Source: an uncultured Bacteroidota bacterium (lineage in GTDB: Bacteria; Bacteroidota; Bacteroidia; Bacteroidales; VadinHA17). Taken from it: 35,567 bases of DNA. Made by a program: the position numbers and the translations under genes. Below the pieces are notes generated by a model. That model worked only from the letters and a program-made list of their open reading frames with translations, was not told the DNA's origin and ran no database searches. Position 1 is the first letter of the stretch. Every line of letters begins with the position of its first letter. This document shows, in pieces, positions 1-9,412 of the stretch. The stretch is taken from positions 1 to 35,567 of the forward strand of contig CAIMVD010000097.1 in the NCBI GenBank assembly GCA_903844815.1, in the 5' to 3' direction.

Positions 1-141
1 ACCCCCCTGCCCCCCAGAGGGGGTGTTCTTAAATCCCCCCTTGGGGGGTTGGGGGGTAAAAACACAAGAATAGTAGAGTGGTCCCTGTGGTAAAATATTC
101 TTTTCATGTTTGGTAATAATATTCCTTAACTAAACGCCATT
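1..141. repeat. Palindromic intergenic repeat, left copy (cut by window edge)
   Basis: This is a C/G-rich block followed by an A/T-rich tail. It matches the reverse complement of 14587-14727 over its full length, with about a dozen substitutions and two compensating one-base indels by eye. The head can fold like a small cloverleaf: an outer stem (1-7 with 51-57) encloses two hairpins (about 11-15 with 19-23, and 35-40 with 43-48). The other copy extends five more bases of A/T-rich stem beyond the position matching base 1, so this copy is probably truncated only by the window edge. It has no coding capacity. It looks like a dispersed non-autonomous palindromic element; its origin and mobility are not shown by the sequence. 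Confidence 0.85.
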
Positions 142-197
142 AATTCCTGATTAAATACAAAAAAACAAAATAAGTTAGTAAACAAAAAGCACATTTC

Positions 198-205
198 TAT
201 CTTTG
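198..205 (+). promoter_or_regulatory. Bacteroidetes -7 promoter element before porU
   Basis: TATCTTTG fits the TAnnTTTG consensus recognised by the Bacteroidetes primary sigma factor. Its last base lies only eight bases before the porU ATG, so the transcript would have almost no 5' leader. No clear -33 element is visible. Confidence 0.55.
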
Positions 206-213
206 TAACATTA

Positions 214-3200
214 ATGAAGAGATTTATTTACATAGTCCTGTCCGTAATCCTTATGATGACCGTCCGGGTTACTGCCCAGACAGGAAACAATTATGCCTCA
301 TCCTCAGTACTTTCATCGGGACAATGGTTCAAAATAGCCGTTACCTCAGACGGAGTTTACAGAATTGATTATTCGAAGATCAGGCAGCTCGGACTTGCAA
401 ATCCTTCGAATCCGAGAATTTTCGGCAACAACCAGGGACAACTTTCATATTATAATAATGATCCGCGACCCGATGACCTGAAGGAGTTACCTGTTTCAAT
501 TACCGGAAGCGATAACTCATTGAATGAAGGAGAATACCTGCTGTTTTACGGTAAGGGCACCAACAGATGGACCTTTAACCCGTTAACAGGCGATTATGAT
601 TTCACCCGTCACAACTATTCCGACACGGCTTTTTACTTTCTCACTTCATCGCCGGTTCCCGGAAAAATGATAACCACTGCAGATGAGCCCGCGCAACAGG
701 AAAATTACTTCTCCAATGTCTCCGATGCATTATATATTCATGAACAGGAAATACAGAATATTATTAAATCGGGCAGGGAATGGTTTCAGCCGGTATCTAC
801 AGTAAAGGGTATTGCCGTAAATCCCGGTTTCACCGATATTTTAACAACTGAAAAACTGAAATGCAGCTACAGGGTAGCGGGAAGGTCCTCAACTACTACC
901 ACTTTCAGTTTATCTGAAGGAGAGACCCGCCGAAAAACCACCCATGTTCAGGCCGTAAACCTCTTTGATGTCACAGGCACTTATGCAAATATTTCTTCCG
1001 ACACTGCATTAACCACCCCCGGATCTTCCACTCCCGCATATGAAATAAGGTTTTCGGGTACAGGGGAAGCTTATGGATGGCTCGACTGGTTAAAACTGCA
1101 GGGAAGAAGGTCGAACAACTTCTCAGGAAGCGCCACGAAGTACTTTGATTCCAAATCGATAGCAGCTGGCAGGATAACTAAATTTTCGATAAAATGCCAG
1201 GCAAATGATCTACTTATCTGGGATATTTCGGATCAGTTCAGCATAAAGCAGATAAAGTATTCAAGAGTTGGTGAAAATATAACTTTCAAATCCGTAACCG
1301 ACAGTCTCAGAACATTCCTGGCTTTCACTGCCGCAAGCGCAACGGTTCCTTTCATTAAAACAACTCCGGCAGCTGCTCAAAACCTTCATGCTTCCGGACC
1401 GGCCGACATGGTTATAGTAACGCATCCCCTGTTCAGGAAACAAGCTGAAAAACTTGCTTCCTTTCACACAAATTATAACGGCCTTATTTCACTAATAGTA
1501 ACTCCTGAACAAATATACAATGAGTTTTCAGGAGGAATTCCGGATATCGCAGCTATCAGGAATTTTCTCAGAATGAAATACATGAAGCAGAAAGGAACTA
1601 CTCATCCGTTAAAATACCTTCTCCTCTTCGGCGACGGCTCCTTTGAAAACAAGACGCCTCCCTCTGACAATCCGAATTCCAACCCGAATTTTATACCCAC
1701 ATACCAGTCGCAGAATTCAAATGTATATGTTACCTCCTTCACCTCAGATGATTTCTATACCTTACTCGAAGACGGAGCAGGGGAATCCGAAGGCGTCGAG
1801 AGTATCGGAGCCGGCCGGCTTCCTGTAACTGACACTACACAGGCTGGAATATTGGTAAGGAAAATAGCCGGTTACCTGAGCCAGTCAAACACCGGCAACT
1901 GGAAAAATGTTATATGCCTTACTGCCGACGATGAAGATGGCAATACTCATATGTCGGATGCTGAAGGCCTGTACAATACTTTAAAATTTAATTCTCCTGC
2001 TTTTAATGTGGAAAAAATCTATCTCGATGCGTACAAGCAGACAACTTCAGCTAACGGACAATCCTATCCTGAAGCAGTAAAAGCAATAAATAACCGCATT
2101 AATGCGGGTTGTCTTATTTTCAACTTCACGGGTCACGGCAGTGAAAGAGGACTGGCTTCCGAAGGAATAGTATCGTCTGATGACATTAATTCCTGGAGAA
2201 ACGGCAACAGGCTTCCGCTTTTTATCACTGCAACGTGTGAATTCAGCCGGTTTGACGATATCGATATGAATATCACAACCAGGGAGATTGCAGGTAAACC
2301 ATCAGCCGGTGAAAAGGTGCTTTTAAATAATAATGGCGGCGGAATTGCACTCATGTCGACGACCAGGATTGTCTATTCTGCTCCAAACTACATGCTGAAC
2401 AGGAATATTATAGCGGCAGCATTTTTGCGCGACTCAGTCGGAAACAGCATGTGCCTTGGTGATATTATAAGGATCGCAAAAAATAATTCCGGAACAGGTA
2501 TAAATAAAAGAAATTTCACTCTCCTCGGCGATCCCGCGGTGAAACTATCCTATCCATGGCATGGCACTGTAGTGACCGATTCAATAAACAATGTACCCGT
2601 AAACAATCCTACCGACAGCCTCAAGGCTCTCTCAAAAGTTACGATCTCGGGTCACATCGGTGATCTTTCCGGAACAATAACTGATTCATTCAACGGAATT
2701 GTATCTCCGGTTGTTTTCGACAAATCATCGAGGGTAAAAACTCTCGCCAACGATGGAGGACAGATAATGGAATTCGATATGAGGAACAATGTTCTTTTCA
2801 GCGGCAAGACAAATGCCAGGAACGGCAGGTTCAGCTTTTCTTTTATCGTTCCCCGAGACATTGATTATAACTTCGGTAACGGAAAAATAAGCTACTATGC
2901 AAACAACGATACTGATGACATGAATGGATATTATTCAGGTATCATTGTCGGAGGATTCACAAACAATGCAGTTAACGATACCTCAGGTCCGGGCATAAGG
3001 CTTTTCATGAACGACACACTGTTCCGAAACGGAGGACTGACCGACCAGAATCCCAAATTGCTGGCAATAATATATGATAACAGCGGAATCAATACCACCG
3101 GTGCGGGCATTGGTCACGACCTGACGGCATTCATCGACAATGACAAAAGGAATTCGTTCATTCTCAATAATTATTTCGAAAATGACTTCGATAATTTCAC

Positions 3201-3636
3201 AAGCGGAAAGTTGTCATATGACCTTTCAGGCCTTGCGTCGGGAAACCATACCCTTACTCTTAAAGCATGGGACTATTACAACAATTCCTCTGAAAAAACA
3301 CTAATGTTCCTTGTCGAAACCGGTGGTAAATTCATACTCAAAAATCTTATTAACTATCCGAATCCCTTCTTTGGAAGCACGTCCATAACTGCAGAGCACA
3401 ACAGCCCCGATATTGAATTTTCGGTTATTATTAATATATACAGCCTTAACGGGAGGATAATAAAGACTATAAAAACAAAAATATTTTCAGAAGGATACAA
3501 CCTCTCTCCGGTGGAGTGGGATGGGAATGATGATGGTGGCAAGAGAGCAGGAAGGGGAATCTATCCGTATTCGGTTACTGTCACCCGCAGCGACGGGGCA
3601 ACTGCCTCAGCTTCGGGAAGAATGATCATTTTGTGA
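214..3636 (+). CDS. porU: Type IX secretion system C-terminal signal peptidase/sortase PorU
   Basis: This is a gingipain-family (C25) cysteine peptidase of 1140 aa. PorU removes the C-terminal signal of T9SS cargo at the cell surface and transfers the cargo to A-LPS. A signal peptide covers about residues 1-21, ending at VTA before QTG. The C25 catalytic region has His641 in FTGHGSERG and Cys675 in ITATCEFSRF, close to the His-Cys spacing in gingipains and PorU. The last ~85 residues carry a YPNPF-type start and an FlgD-like fold resembling T9SS C-terminal domains; PorU is known to keep its own. porV and ispF follow, the same neighbourhood as in Porphyromonas. Length and domain order fit PorU rather than a secreted gingipain, which would have a propeptide and a cleaved C-terminus. 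ATG start supported by the signal peptide and the promoter just upstream. Confidence 0.93.
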   Translation: MKRFIYIVLSVILMMTVRVTAQTGNNYASSSVLSSGQWFKIAVTSDGVYRIDYSKIRQLGLANPSNPRIFGNNQGQLSYYNNDPRPDDLKELPVSITGSDNSLNEGEYLLFYGKGTNRWTFNPLTGDYDFTRHNYSDTAFYFLTSSPVPGKMITTADEPAQQENYFSNVSDALYIHEQEIQNIIKSGREWFQPVSTVKGIAVNPGFTDILTTEKLKCSYRVAGRSSTTTTFSLSEGETRRKTTHVQAVNLFDVTGTYANISSDTALTTPGSSTPAYEIRFSGTGEAYGWLDWLKLQGRRSNNFSGSATKYFDSKSIAAGRITKFSIKCQANDLLIWDISDQFSIKQIKYSRVGENITFKSVTDSLRTFLAFTAASATVPFIKTTPAAAQNLHASGPADMVIVTHPLFRKQAEKLASFHTNYNGLISLIVTPEQIYNEFSGGIPDIAAIRNFLRMKYMKQKGTTHPLKYLLLFGDGSFENKTPPSDNPNSNPNFIPTYQSQNSNVYVTSFTSDDFYTLLEDGAGESEGVESIGAGRLPVTDTTQAGILVRKIAGYLSQSNTGNWKNVICLTADDEDGNTHMSDAEGLYNTLKFNSPAFNVEKIYLDAYKQTTSANGQSYPEAVKAINNRINAGCLIFNFTGHGSERGLASEGIVSSDDINSWRNGNRLPLFITATCEFSRFDDIDMNITTREIAGKPSAGEKVLLNNNGGGIALMSTTRIVYSAPNYMLNRNIIAAAFLRDSVGNSMCLGDIIRIAKNNSGTGINKRNFTLLGDPAVKLSYPWHGTVVTDSINNVPVNNPTDSLKALSKVTISGHIGDLSGTITDSFNGIVSPVVFDKSSRVKTLANDGGQIMEFDMRNNVLFSGKTNARNGRFSFSFIVPRDIDYNFGNGKISYYANNDTDDMNGYYSGIIVGGFTNNAVNDTSGPGIRLFMNDTLFRNGGLTDQNPKLLAIIYDNSGINTTGAGIGHDLTAFIDNDKRNSFILNNYFENDFDNFTSGKLSYDLSGLASGNHTLTLKAWDYYNNSSEKTLMFLVETGGKFILKNLINYPNPFFGSTSITAEHNSPDIEFSVIINIYSLNGRIIKTIKTKIFSEGYNLSPVEWDGNDDGGKRAGRGIYPYSVTVTRSDGATASASGRMIIL

Positions 3637-3669
3637 CCTTCGGACAATATTAAGGCTCAAAAAATGTTA

Positions 3670-3677
3670 TATATTTG
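3670..3677 (+). promoter_or_regulatory. Bacteroidetes -7 promoter element before porV
   Basis: TATATTTG matches TAnnTTTG in the 163-bp porU-porV gap. A transcript starting just after it would have a leader of about 115 nt, which contains a 7-bp hairpin (GAATCAG at 3697-3703 with CTGATTC at 3715-3721). This suggests porV can be transcribed separately from porU. Confidence 0.5.
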
Positions 3678-3799
3678 CAGAGTAGAAGAATCGAATGAAT
3701 CAGAGTAATGAAAGCTGATTCTTAGTAATTTCAGATACCTGAATATAAGACGGTTAAACAAAATTGATTCTTCCTTGAAAATTTAAAATAAATATCATT

Positions 3800-4966
3800 A
3801 TGATTAAAAAGGCAACTCTAGTTTTTTTGTTTATAGCATTAATAGCAGGGAAAGTACAGCTTTTTTCACAACAGAGCAGCGGAGAGCTTAATGCAATACA
3901 GACCGTAGTTCCCTTCCTGACAATAGCCCCCGATTCGAGGGCAGGCGGAATGGGAGATGCCGGTGTTGCAACCGCTCCTGACGTTTACAGCCTTCACTGG
4001 AATCCTGCCAAATTTGCCTTCATCGATGGCTCAGGCGGTGTGGGCATGTCATATGCCCCATGGCTGAGAAACCTGGTGCCAGATATTAATATCGCATATC
4101 TTTCGGGCTACAAACGTATTGACACTAAACAGGTCCTGAGCGCCAGCCTTCTGTATTCTTCACTTGGCGATGTCCCCTTCACCGATGACTTTGGAAATCT
4201 TGAACGCACTTTCAATCCAAACGAATTTGCCCTGGATGCAGCCTATTCAAGGCTATTTACTGATAACCTTTCAGGTGGCGTCGCCTTCCGGTTCATCTAT
4301 TCCAATCTTACAGGAGGATCATATGCAGGAGGTGTTGCAACAAAACCAGGGATCTCTTTTGCAGCCGACATCTCATCATATTATCAGAAAGACATTTCGC
4401 TTTTCAGTAAGGATGCCCGTATGGCTTTCGGACTCAATTTCTCCAATATCGGAAATAAAATGAGCTACTCCGATTCTCAGACTTCCGACTTTATTCCTAT
4501 GAATATGAGGCTCGGAACGGCAGAGACCATATTCCTTGACCAATATAACAGCATTACACTGACAGTAGATATGAACAAACTTCTTGTTCCTACTCCTCCA
4601 ATTTACTCCGGTGCAAATCCCGACAGCATCATTGCCGGCAAGGATCCGAATGTTGCAGTACCTGTTGCCATTTTCCAGTCCTTCTTCGATGCACCCGGCG
4701 GGTTTAAGGAAGAACTCAGGGAGATGACTTTTTCGTTAGGAGCCGAATACTGGTACAATAAGCAGTTTGCAATAAGGGGAGGTTATTTTCACGAAAATGA
4801 AACCAAGGGCAACAGGAAATATTTCACAGCTGGTGCAGGTTTCAGAATGAAAGTATTCACAATTGACTTCTCTTACCTGATGCCTCTTGCTGCCAACCAT
4901 CCGCTGGCCCGCACCCTTAGGTTTTCACTCTCATTCGACTTCAATTCCCTTCAGGCCCGACGATGA
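3800..4966 (+). CDS. porV: Type IX secretion system outer membrane protein PorV (LptO)
   Basis: This 388-aa protein is an FadL-like outer-membrane beta-barrel. In the T9SS, PorV collects cargo from the SprA translocon and delivers it to the PorU attachment complex. The signal peptide covers about residues 1-24. The mature start with LTIAPDSRAGGMGDAG, followed by LHWNPAKFAF, is the hallmark of the PorV/PorQ family. The rest alternates amphipathic strands and ends in an aromatic/hydrophobic final strand (LRFSLSFDFNSL). Position directly after porU identifies it as PorV rather than PorQ. Its stop overlaps the ispF start by four bases (ATGA), implying translational coupling. Confidence 0.93.
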   Translation: MIKKATLVFLFIALIAGKVQLFSQQSSGELNAIQTVVPFLTIAPDSRAGGMGDAGVATAPDVYSLHWNPAKFAFIDGSGGVGMSYAPWLRNLVPDINIAYLSGYKRIDTKQVLSASLLYSSLGDVPFTDDFGNLERTFNPNEFALDAAYSRLFTDNLSGGVAFRFIYSNLTGGSYAGGVATKPGISFAADISSYYQKDISLFSKDARMAFGLNFSNIGNKMSYSDSQTSDFIPMNMRLGTAETIFLDQYNSITLTVDMNKLLVPTPPIYSGANPDSIIAGKDPNVAVPVAIFQSFFDAPGGFKEELREMTFSLGAEYWYNKQFAIRGGYFHENETKGNRKYFTAGAGFRMKVFTIDFSYLMPLAANHPLARTLRFSLSFDFNSLQARR

Positions 4967-5439
4967 ACTTAAGAATTGGCCAGGGGATAGATTTCCACAG
5001 ACTTGAAGACGGACTGGACCTTTACCTTGGCGGAGTTAAAATACCATCCTTAAAGGGATGTGTTGCCCATTCCGACGGGGATGTCCTGCTTCACGCAATC
5101 TGCGATGCGCTTCTGGGTGCCGCAGGGTTAAAAGATATCGGCCACTATTTTCCCGACACAAGTTCAGAATTCAGAAATATCGACAGCAAAATACTTCTTG
5201 CCAGAACATTCAGCCTTATTAAGGAAAAAGAATTCAGTGTTGTTAATATCGACAGCACTCTCTGCCTTGAAAAACCTAAAATAGCCCCTTATATTGACAA
5301 AATGAGGGACGCAATTGCGGTTATAATCGAAACAGAACCTGAAAATGTGACAATAAAGGCAACGACTACAGAGAAGCTTGGCTTCACGGGTCGTGAAGAA
5401 GGTGTTGTTGCCCTGGCTGTAGTTCTCCTTTCAAAATAG
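4963..5439 (+). CDS. ispF: 2-C-methyl-D-erythritol 2,4-cyclodiphosphate synthase
   Basis: IspF converts CDP-ME 2-phosphate to the cyclodiphosphate in the non-mevalonate (MEP) isoprenoid pathway, as a cytosolic trimer with zinc. The 158-aa length is normal. Metal ligands are in place: Asp10 and His12 in GIDFHR and His44 in SDGDVLLHA. The family signature KATTTEKLGFTGREEG is near the C-terminus. The start overlaps the porV stop. A MEP enzyme co-transcribed with T9SS genes is a lineage-specific arrangement rather than a functional link. Confidence 0.96.
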   Translation: MNLRIGQGIDFHRLEDGLDLYLGGVKIPSLKGCVAHSDGDVLLHAICDALLGAAGLKDIGHYFPDTSSEFRNIDSKILLARTFSLIKEKEFSVVNIDSTLCLEKPKIAPYIDKMRDAIAVIIETEPENVTIKATTTEKLGFTGREEGVVALAVVLLSK

Positions 5440-5448
5440 CCGGCTTAT

Positions 5449-7464
5449 TTATAATCCCGAAAAAGCTTCCTCAATTATTTTATCATCAGCGATATAAGGC
5501 ACAGTGACGTTTAGCCCGAAGGTACGCTCCATCTCCCGGTTTATAGCAAAGATAGCTTCCTTGTTTCGGGCCCATGAACGGCGTGCTATACCATTATTAA
5601 CATCCCAGTGAAGCATGCTCAGCAGTTTTCTTTCGGTAGCCTCGCTCCCGTCAAGAACCATTCCGAAGCCACCGTTTATTACTTCACCCCACCCTACTCC
5701 TCCTCCGTTATGGAGCGAAACCCAGGTTGCCCCGCGGAATGAATCGCCTATAACATTCTGAACAGCCATATCGGCTGTAAATCTTGAGCCGTCGTAAATA
5801 TTTGAAGTCTCTCTGTATGGTGAGTCGGTTCCAGACACGTCATGATGATCCCTTCCAATAACAACCGGGGCAGATATCTGCCCTTTTGCCACAGCTTCGT
5901 TAAAGGCTGATGCAAGAGCCATCCTTCCCTCGGCATCGGCATACAGGATCCTGGCCTGAGACCCTACTACCAGTTTGTTTGGTCCTGCCTCTTTAATCCA
6001 CTTAATATTATCTGCAAGCTGCTGACTGATCTCCGGGGGAGCTTCAATTGCCAGTTTTTCAAGGATTAAAACGGCTATTTCATCGGTTATTTCCAGGTCG
6101 GCAGGATTGTTCGAACAGCAAACCCATCTGAAAGGGCCAAAACCGTAATCGAAGCATAAAGGCCCCATTATGTCCTGAACATACGACGGATACCTGAATT
6201 CCCCTGAAGAATCAAGAATATCAGCACCTGCGCGTGATGCCTCAAGCAAGAATGCATTTCCGTAATCGAAAAAATAAGTACCCCGTGAAGTATGCCGGTT
6301 AATAGCCTCTACCTGGCGCCTGAGCGAGTGGCAGACAGCTGCCCTGAATTTTTCCGGATTGCTGACCATCATCTCATTCGACTCCTCAAAACTCAGGCCT
6401 GCAGGATAATACCCTCCCGACCATGGATTGTGCAGCGAGGTCTGGTCCGAGCCAATGTCAATTGTAATATTTTCTTCAGCAAACCGCTCCCAGATATCTA
6501 CTATGTTGCCTGCATAAGCAATGGAAACCGGATGATTGTCCGAAACAGCTCTTTTTACCCGTTCTGCAAGTTTATCCATATCGGCAAAAAGCTCATCTAC
6601 CCATCCCTGGGAGTACCTTGTTTGTATGGCTTTTGGATTGACTTCGGCAATGACGGAAATAATGCCTGCTATTCTGGCAGCTTTGGGCTGTGCACCCGAC
6701 ATTCCTCCAAGACCCGAGGAGACAAAGAGTTTGCCGGCCAGTTCTTCTCCCGATTGGCTGATCATCCTGCCTGCATTGAGAATTGTGATTGCCGTTCCGT
6801 GCACTATACCCTGTGGACCAATATACATATAGGAGCCAGCAGTCATTTGGCCATATTGAGAAACTCCCAGGGCATTAAACCTCTCCAAGTCATCCCTGCC
6901 CGAATAGTTCGGTATCACCATTCCGTTTGTCACAACAACCCTTGGCGCATCGTGGTGAGAAGGAAACAGTCCGAGCGGATGACCTGAATAAATCACAAGT
7001 GTTTGCTCATCTGTCATTTCCGAAAGATATTTCATAACCAACCTGTACTGTGCCCAGTTCTGAAAAACAGCACCATTGCCTCCATAGGTAATCAGTTCAT
7101 GCGGGTGCTGGGCTACCTCATTATCGAGGTTATTGGAGATCATAAGCATAATGGCAGCAGCATTACGCGACCGGTGAGGGTATTCATCAACCGGACGTGC
7201 TTTTATTATGTAATCGGGCATGAACCTGTACATGTATATCCGGCCAAATTTTGCAAGCTCACCGGCAAACTCGGCAGCAAGGATGGAGTGGAATTTTAAG
7301 GGGAAATACCTGAGAGCATTTTTAACCGCCAGCCTTTTTTCTGCTGCAGTTAGGATATCCTTTCGTCCTGGCGCGTGATTTACAGAAGCATTATAAGGCT
7401 TAACAGGAGGAAGAACATCAGGAATGCCTTCGGCAACCTGTTTCCTGAATTCTGAAGCTGTCAT
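5449..7464 (-). CDS. hutU: Urocanate hydratase (long form)
   Basis: Urocanase adds water to urocanate, giving 4-imidazolone-5-propionate, the second step of histidine degradation; it uses tightly bound NAD+. The motif YGGNGAVFQNWAQYRL is at about residues 127-142. The cysteine-containing stretch GPFRWVCCSNN (Cys449/Cys450) corresponds to the conserved active-site cysteine region. At 671 aa it belongs to the longer class seen in Bacteroidetes and eukaryotes rather than the ~555-aa proteobacterial class. No hutH, hutI or formiminotransferase gene is in the window. It is convergent with ispF, with nine bases between the stops. A terminator for the preceding minus-strand gene lies just upstream, so hutU probably has its own promoter in 7465-7500 or is expressed by readthrough. 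Confidence 0.95.
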   Translation of the reverse strand: MTASEFRKQVAEGIPDVLPPVKPYNASVNHAPGRKDILTAAEKRLAVKNALRYFPLKFHSILAAEFAGELAKFGRIYMYRFMPDYIIKARPVDEYPHRSRNAAAIMLMISNNLDNEVAQHPHELITYGGNGAVFQNWAQYRLVMKYLSEMTDEQTLVIYSGHPLGLFPSHHDAPRVVVTNGMVIPNYSGRDDLERFNALGVSQYGQMTAGSYMYIGPQGIVHGTAITILNAGRMISQSGEELAGKLFVSSGLGGMSGAQPKAARIAGIISVIAEVNPKAIQTRYSQGWVDELFADMDKLAERVKRAVSDNHPVSIAYAGNIVDIWERFAEENITIDIGSDQTSLHNPWSGGYYPAGLSFEESNEMMVSNPEKFRAAVCHSLRRQVEAINRHTSRGTYFFDYGNAFLLEASRAGADILDSSGEFRYPSYVQDIMGPLCFDYGFGPFRWVCCSNNPADLEITDEIAVLILEKLAIEAPPEISQQLADNIKWIKEAGPNKLVVGSQARILYADAEGRMALASAFNEAVAKGQISAPVVIGRDHHDVSGTDSPYRETSNIYDGSRFTADMAVQNVIGDSFRGATWVSLHNGGGVGWGEVINGGFGMVLDGSEATERKLLSMLHWDVNNGIARRSWARNKEAIFAINREMERTFGLNVTVPYIADDKIIEEAFSGL

Positions 7465-7500
7465 GGTATCAGATTTAAGTAAAATGCAAATTTAAATAAA

Positions 7501-7527
7501 AAAGCCGGCTCTATATGAACCGGCTTT
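7501..7527 (-). terminator. Rho-independent terminator of the zinc-ribbon gene
   Basis: Read on the minus strand, an 8-bp stem AAAGCCGG / CCGGCTTT with an 11-nt loop runs into three more T residues. It sits 21 bp downstream of the zinc-ribbon gene stop and upstream of hutU, separating the two transcripts. Confidence 0.75.
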
Positions 7528-7548
7528 CAATACCTTATATGATATTGT

Positions 7549-8313
7549 CTATAACTGTGTTTCCTTTATGATCTCGTCGTCAACAAGAATGCGACCGCAA
7601 TATTCACAAACGATAATCTTCTTGCGCGACCGAATATCGAGCTGGCGCTGCGGGGGGATCTGGTTGAAACAACCACCGCAGGCATCTCTCTGAACAGGAA
7701 CAACGGCCAAACCATTTCGTGCATTGGAACGGATTCGCTTATAAGCCGACAAGAGCCTCTCTTCAATGATTGACTGTACCTTTTCTGATTTTTTGTAAAG
7801 GCCTTCTTCTTCCTTCTGCGTGTCTGAAATAATCTCATCAAGCTCCGACTTCTTGTTTTCCAGATCGCTCCTGCGTTCTGAAAGAGTAAGTTCCGATTCT
7901 GCAATCACAACTCTTTTCTCTTCAATCTGGAAATTGAATTCCTTGATTTTCTTATTGTAGAGTTCAATCTCGAGGTTCTGATATTCAATCTCCTTTGAAA
8001 GCGAGTCAAATTCACGATTATTCCGAACGTTTTTCTGCTGCTCTTCATATTTTTTTATCAGACCCTCGGAATCAACTATCTCATTATTCTTCTTTAAAAC
8101 CGATTTTTCAAGCACAACGACTTCATCCTTGAAGTTACCCAGCCTGGTTTCCAGACCTGCTATCTCATCCTCAAGATCCTGTACTTCAAGAGGCAGCTCA
8201 CCCCTGAGGGTCTTGATTTTATCTATCTCTGAATCAACCAGCTGTAACCCGTATAGTGCCCTTAACCTCTCTTCAACGGAGATTTCGGATTCATGTGTTT
8301 TTGTTTTTTCCAT
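7549..8313 (-). CDS. C4-type zinc-ribbon coiled-coil protein (DUF164-like)
   Basis: This 254-aa protein has a long charged helical region (about residues 10-190, rich in E, K and L with heptad character, predicted antiparallel coiled coil). A C-terminal zinc ribbon has CGGC at 212-215 and CEYC at 236-239. It matches the architecture of the CT398/HP0958 family, whose members act as chaperone-like or RNA-binding factors in some bacteria; the role in Bacteroidetes is not established. The ATG lies two bases after the Nif3-like stop, so the two genes are in one operon, with a terminator after this one. Confidence 0.85.
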   Translation of the reverse strand: MEKTKTHESEISVEERLRALYGLQLVDSEIDKIKTLRGELPLEVQDLEDEIAGLETRLGNFKDEVVVLEKSVLKKNNEIVDSEGLIKKYEEQQKNVRNNREFDSLSKEIEYQNLEIELYNKKIKEFNFQIEEKRVVIAESELTLSERRSDLENKKSELDEIISDTQKEEEGLYKKSEKVQSIIEERLLSAYKRIRSNARNGLAVVPVQRDACGGCFNQIPPQRQLDIRSRKKIIVCEYCGRILVDDEIIKETQL

Positions 8314-8315
8314 TT

Positions 8316-9410
8316 TTACAAATAATTAATCGGATTCGTATTTGTTTCTGAAAACCGGAGTGCAAATTTAGGGAATTTTTTGACAATTAAGTCGTATAAA
8401 ATTTCAGTTGAGTATTTTTCAGTCTCAAAATGTCCGGCGTCAACAAGAAGCAGCTTTTTATCGGCATCAAAAAAGTTATGATATTTAATATCACCTGTCA
8501 CAAATGCATCGGCACCAGAAGATATAGCCCTGTTTAACAAGGATGATCCGGCTCCTCCGCATAATGCAACTTTTTTAACAGCTCTTCCCGTCAGATCTGA
8601 ATACCTTATACCTTTCTGATTAAAGCAGACCGAAAGAAGCTCTAAAAAATCCTTTTCTCCTACTGATTCCGCAAATTCACCCACACAGCCAAGACCGTTA
8701 TGCTCATCCTCATTTTGAAGAAGGAAAATATCGTATGCCACTTCTTCATACGGATGAGCCTTAAGCATGGCCTTAACCACCTCCGGCTTCAGATGGGAAT
8801 GTAATATAGTTTCAAACCTGATCTCTTTCTCAAAATGAAGTTCTCCCCTGATGCCTGTAAAAGGATTTGAATTTTCATTGCCTCTGAAACTACCTGTGCC
8901 TCCCGCTGCAAAACCACAGTTATCATAATTTCCCGTCACGCCTGCTCCTGCTTCAAAGACTGCAGAGCGAACCCTGTCAATATGCGATTCAGGGACATAA
9001 ACGATTAGTTTCAATAAATTATTTTTCAGGGGCGATAAGACTCTTATGTCGATAAGTCGAAGTTTCTCTGCCATCTTTCTGCTAACTCCGCCTTCGAAAA
9101 TATCGAGATTTGTATGTGATGAATAAATCGCAATATTTTTATTAATTGCCTTTAATAATATCCTTTCAACATACGTTTTTCCGGTAATTTTTTTTAACCC
9201 GCTGAATATCAAAGGATGGTGCGAAATCACCAGGTCGGATTTCGTATTAACCGCCTCATCAATAACATCCTCGGTAACGTCAATTGTAAGCAAAGCCGAA
9301 GTTATTTCCTTGTCGGGAATACCCACCTGCAGGCCCGCATTGTCATAATCTTCCTGGAACGACAGCGGAACAACTGAATCGAGGTATGAAGTGAGCTCCC
9401 TTAATATCAT
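8316..9410 (-). CDS. Nif3-like dinuclear metal centre protein (YqfO/YbgI family)
   Basis: This 364-aa protein has N-terminal metal ligands in ISHHPLIF (His64, His65) and SSHTNLD (His99, Asp103). C-terminal ligands are in DAGHFETE (His327, Glu331). A middle insert at about residues 125-230 corresponds to the CutA/PII-like domain of the long YqfO type. The family forms hexameric toroids with two metal ions per subunit. Biochemical roles such as GTP cyclohydrolase I type 2 have been proposed but remain uncertain. The open frame extends two codons further to a TTG at 9416; I chose the ATG at 9410, two bases after the merR stop. It lies between merR and the zinc-ribbon gene in a tight operon. Confidence 0.88.
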   Translation of the reverse strand: MILRELTSYLDSVVPLSFQEDYDNAGLQVGIPDKEITSALLTIDVTEDVIDEAVNTKSDLVISHHPLIFSGLKKITGKTYVERILLKAINKNIAIYSSHTNLDIFEGGVSRKMAEKLRLIDIRVLSPLKNNLLKLIVYVPESHIDRVRSAVFEAGAGVTGNYDNCGFAAGGTGSFRGNENSNPFTGIRGELHFEKEIRFETILHSHLKPEVVKAMLKAHPYEEVAYDIFLLQNEDEHNGLGCVGEFAESVGEKDFLELLSVCFNQKGIRYSDLTGRAVKKVALCGGAGSSLLNRAISSGADAFVTGDIKYHNFFDADKKLLLVDAGHFETEKYSTEILYDLIVKKFPKFALRFSETNTNPINYL

Positions 9411-9412
9411 TT

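Noticed and set aside
214-3636. Secreted gingipain instead of PorU
   Set aside because: The length, the C-terminal position of the C25 domain within a long N-terminal beta region, and the adjacent porV fit PorU better.
6292-6987. 231-codon open frame on the + strand inside hutU
   Set aside because: It is antisense to a clear urocanate hydratase gene, has no recognisable domain and looks like a by-product of the codon pattern of hutU.
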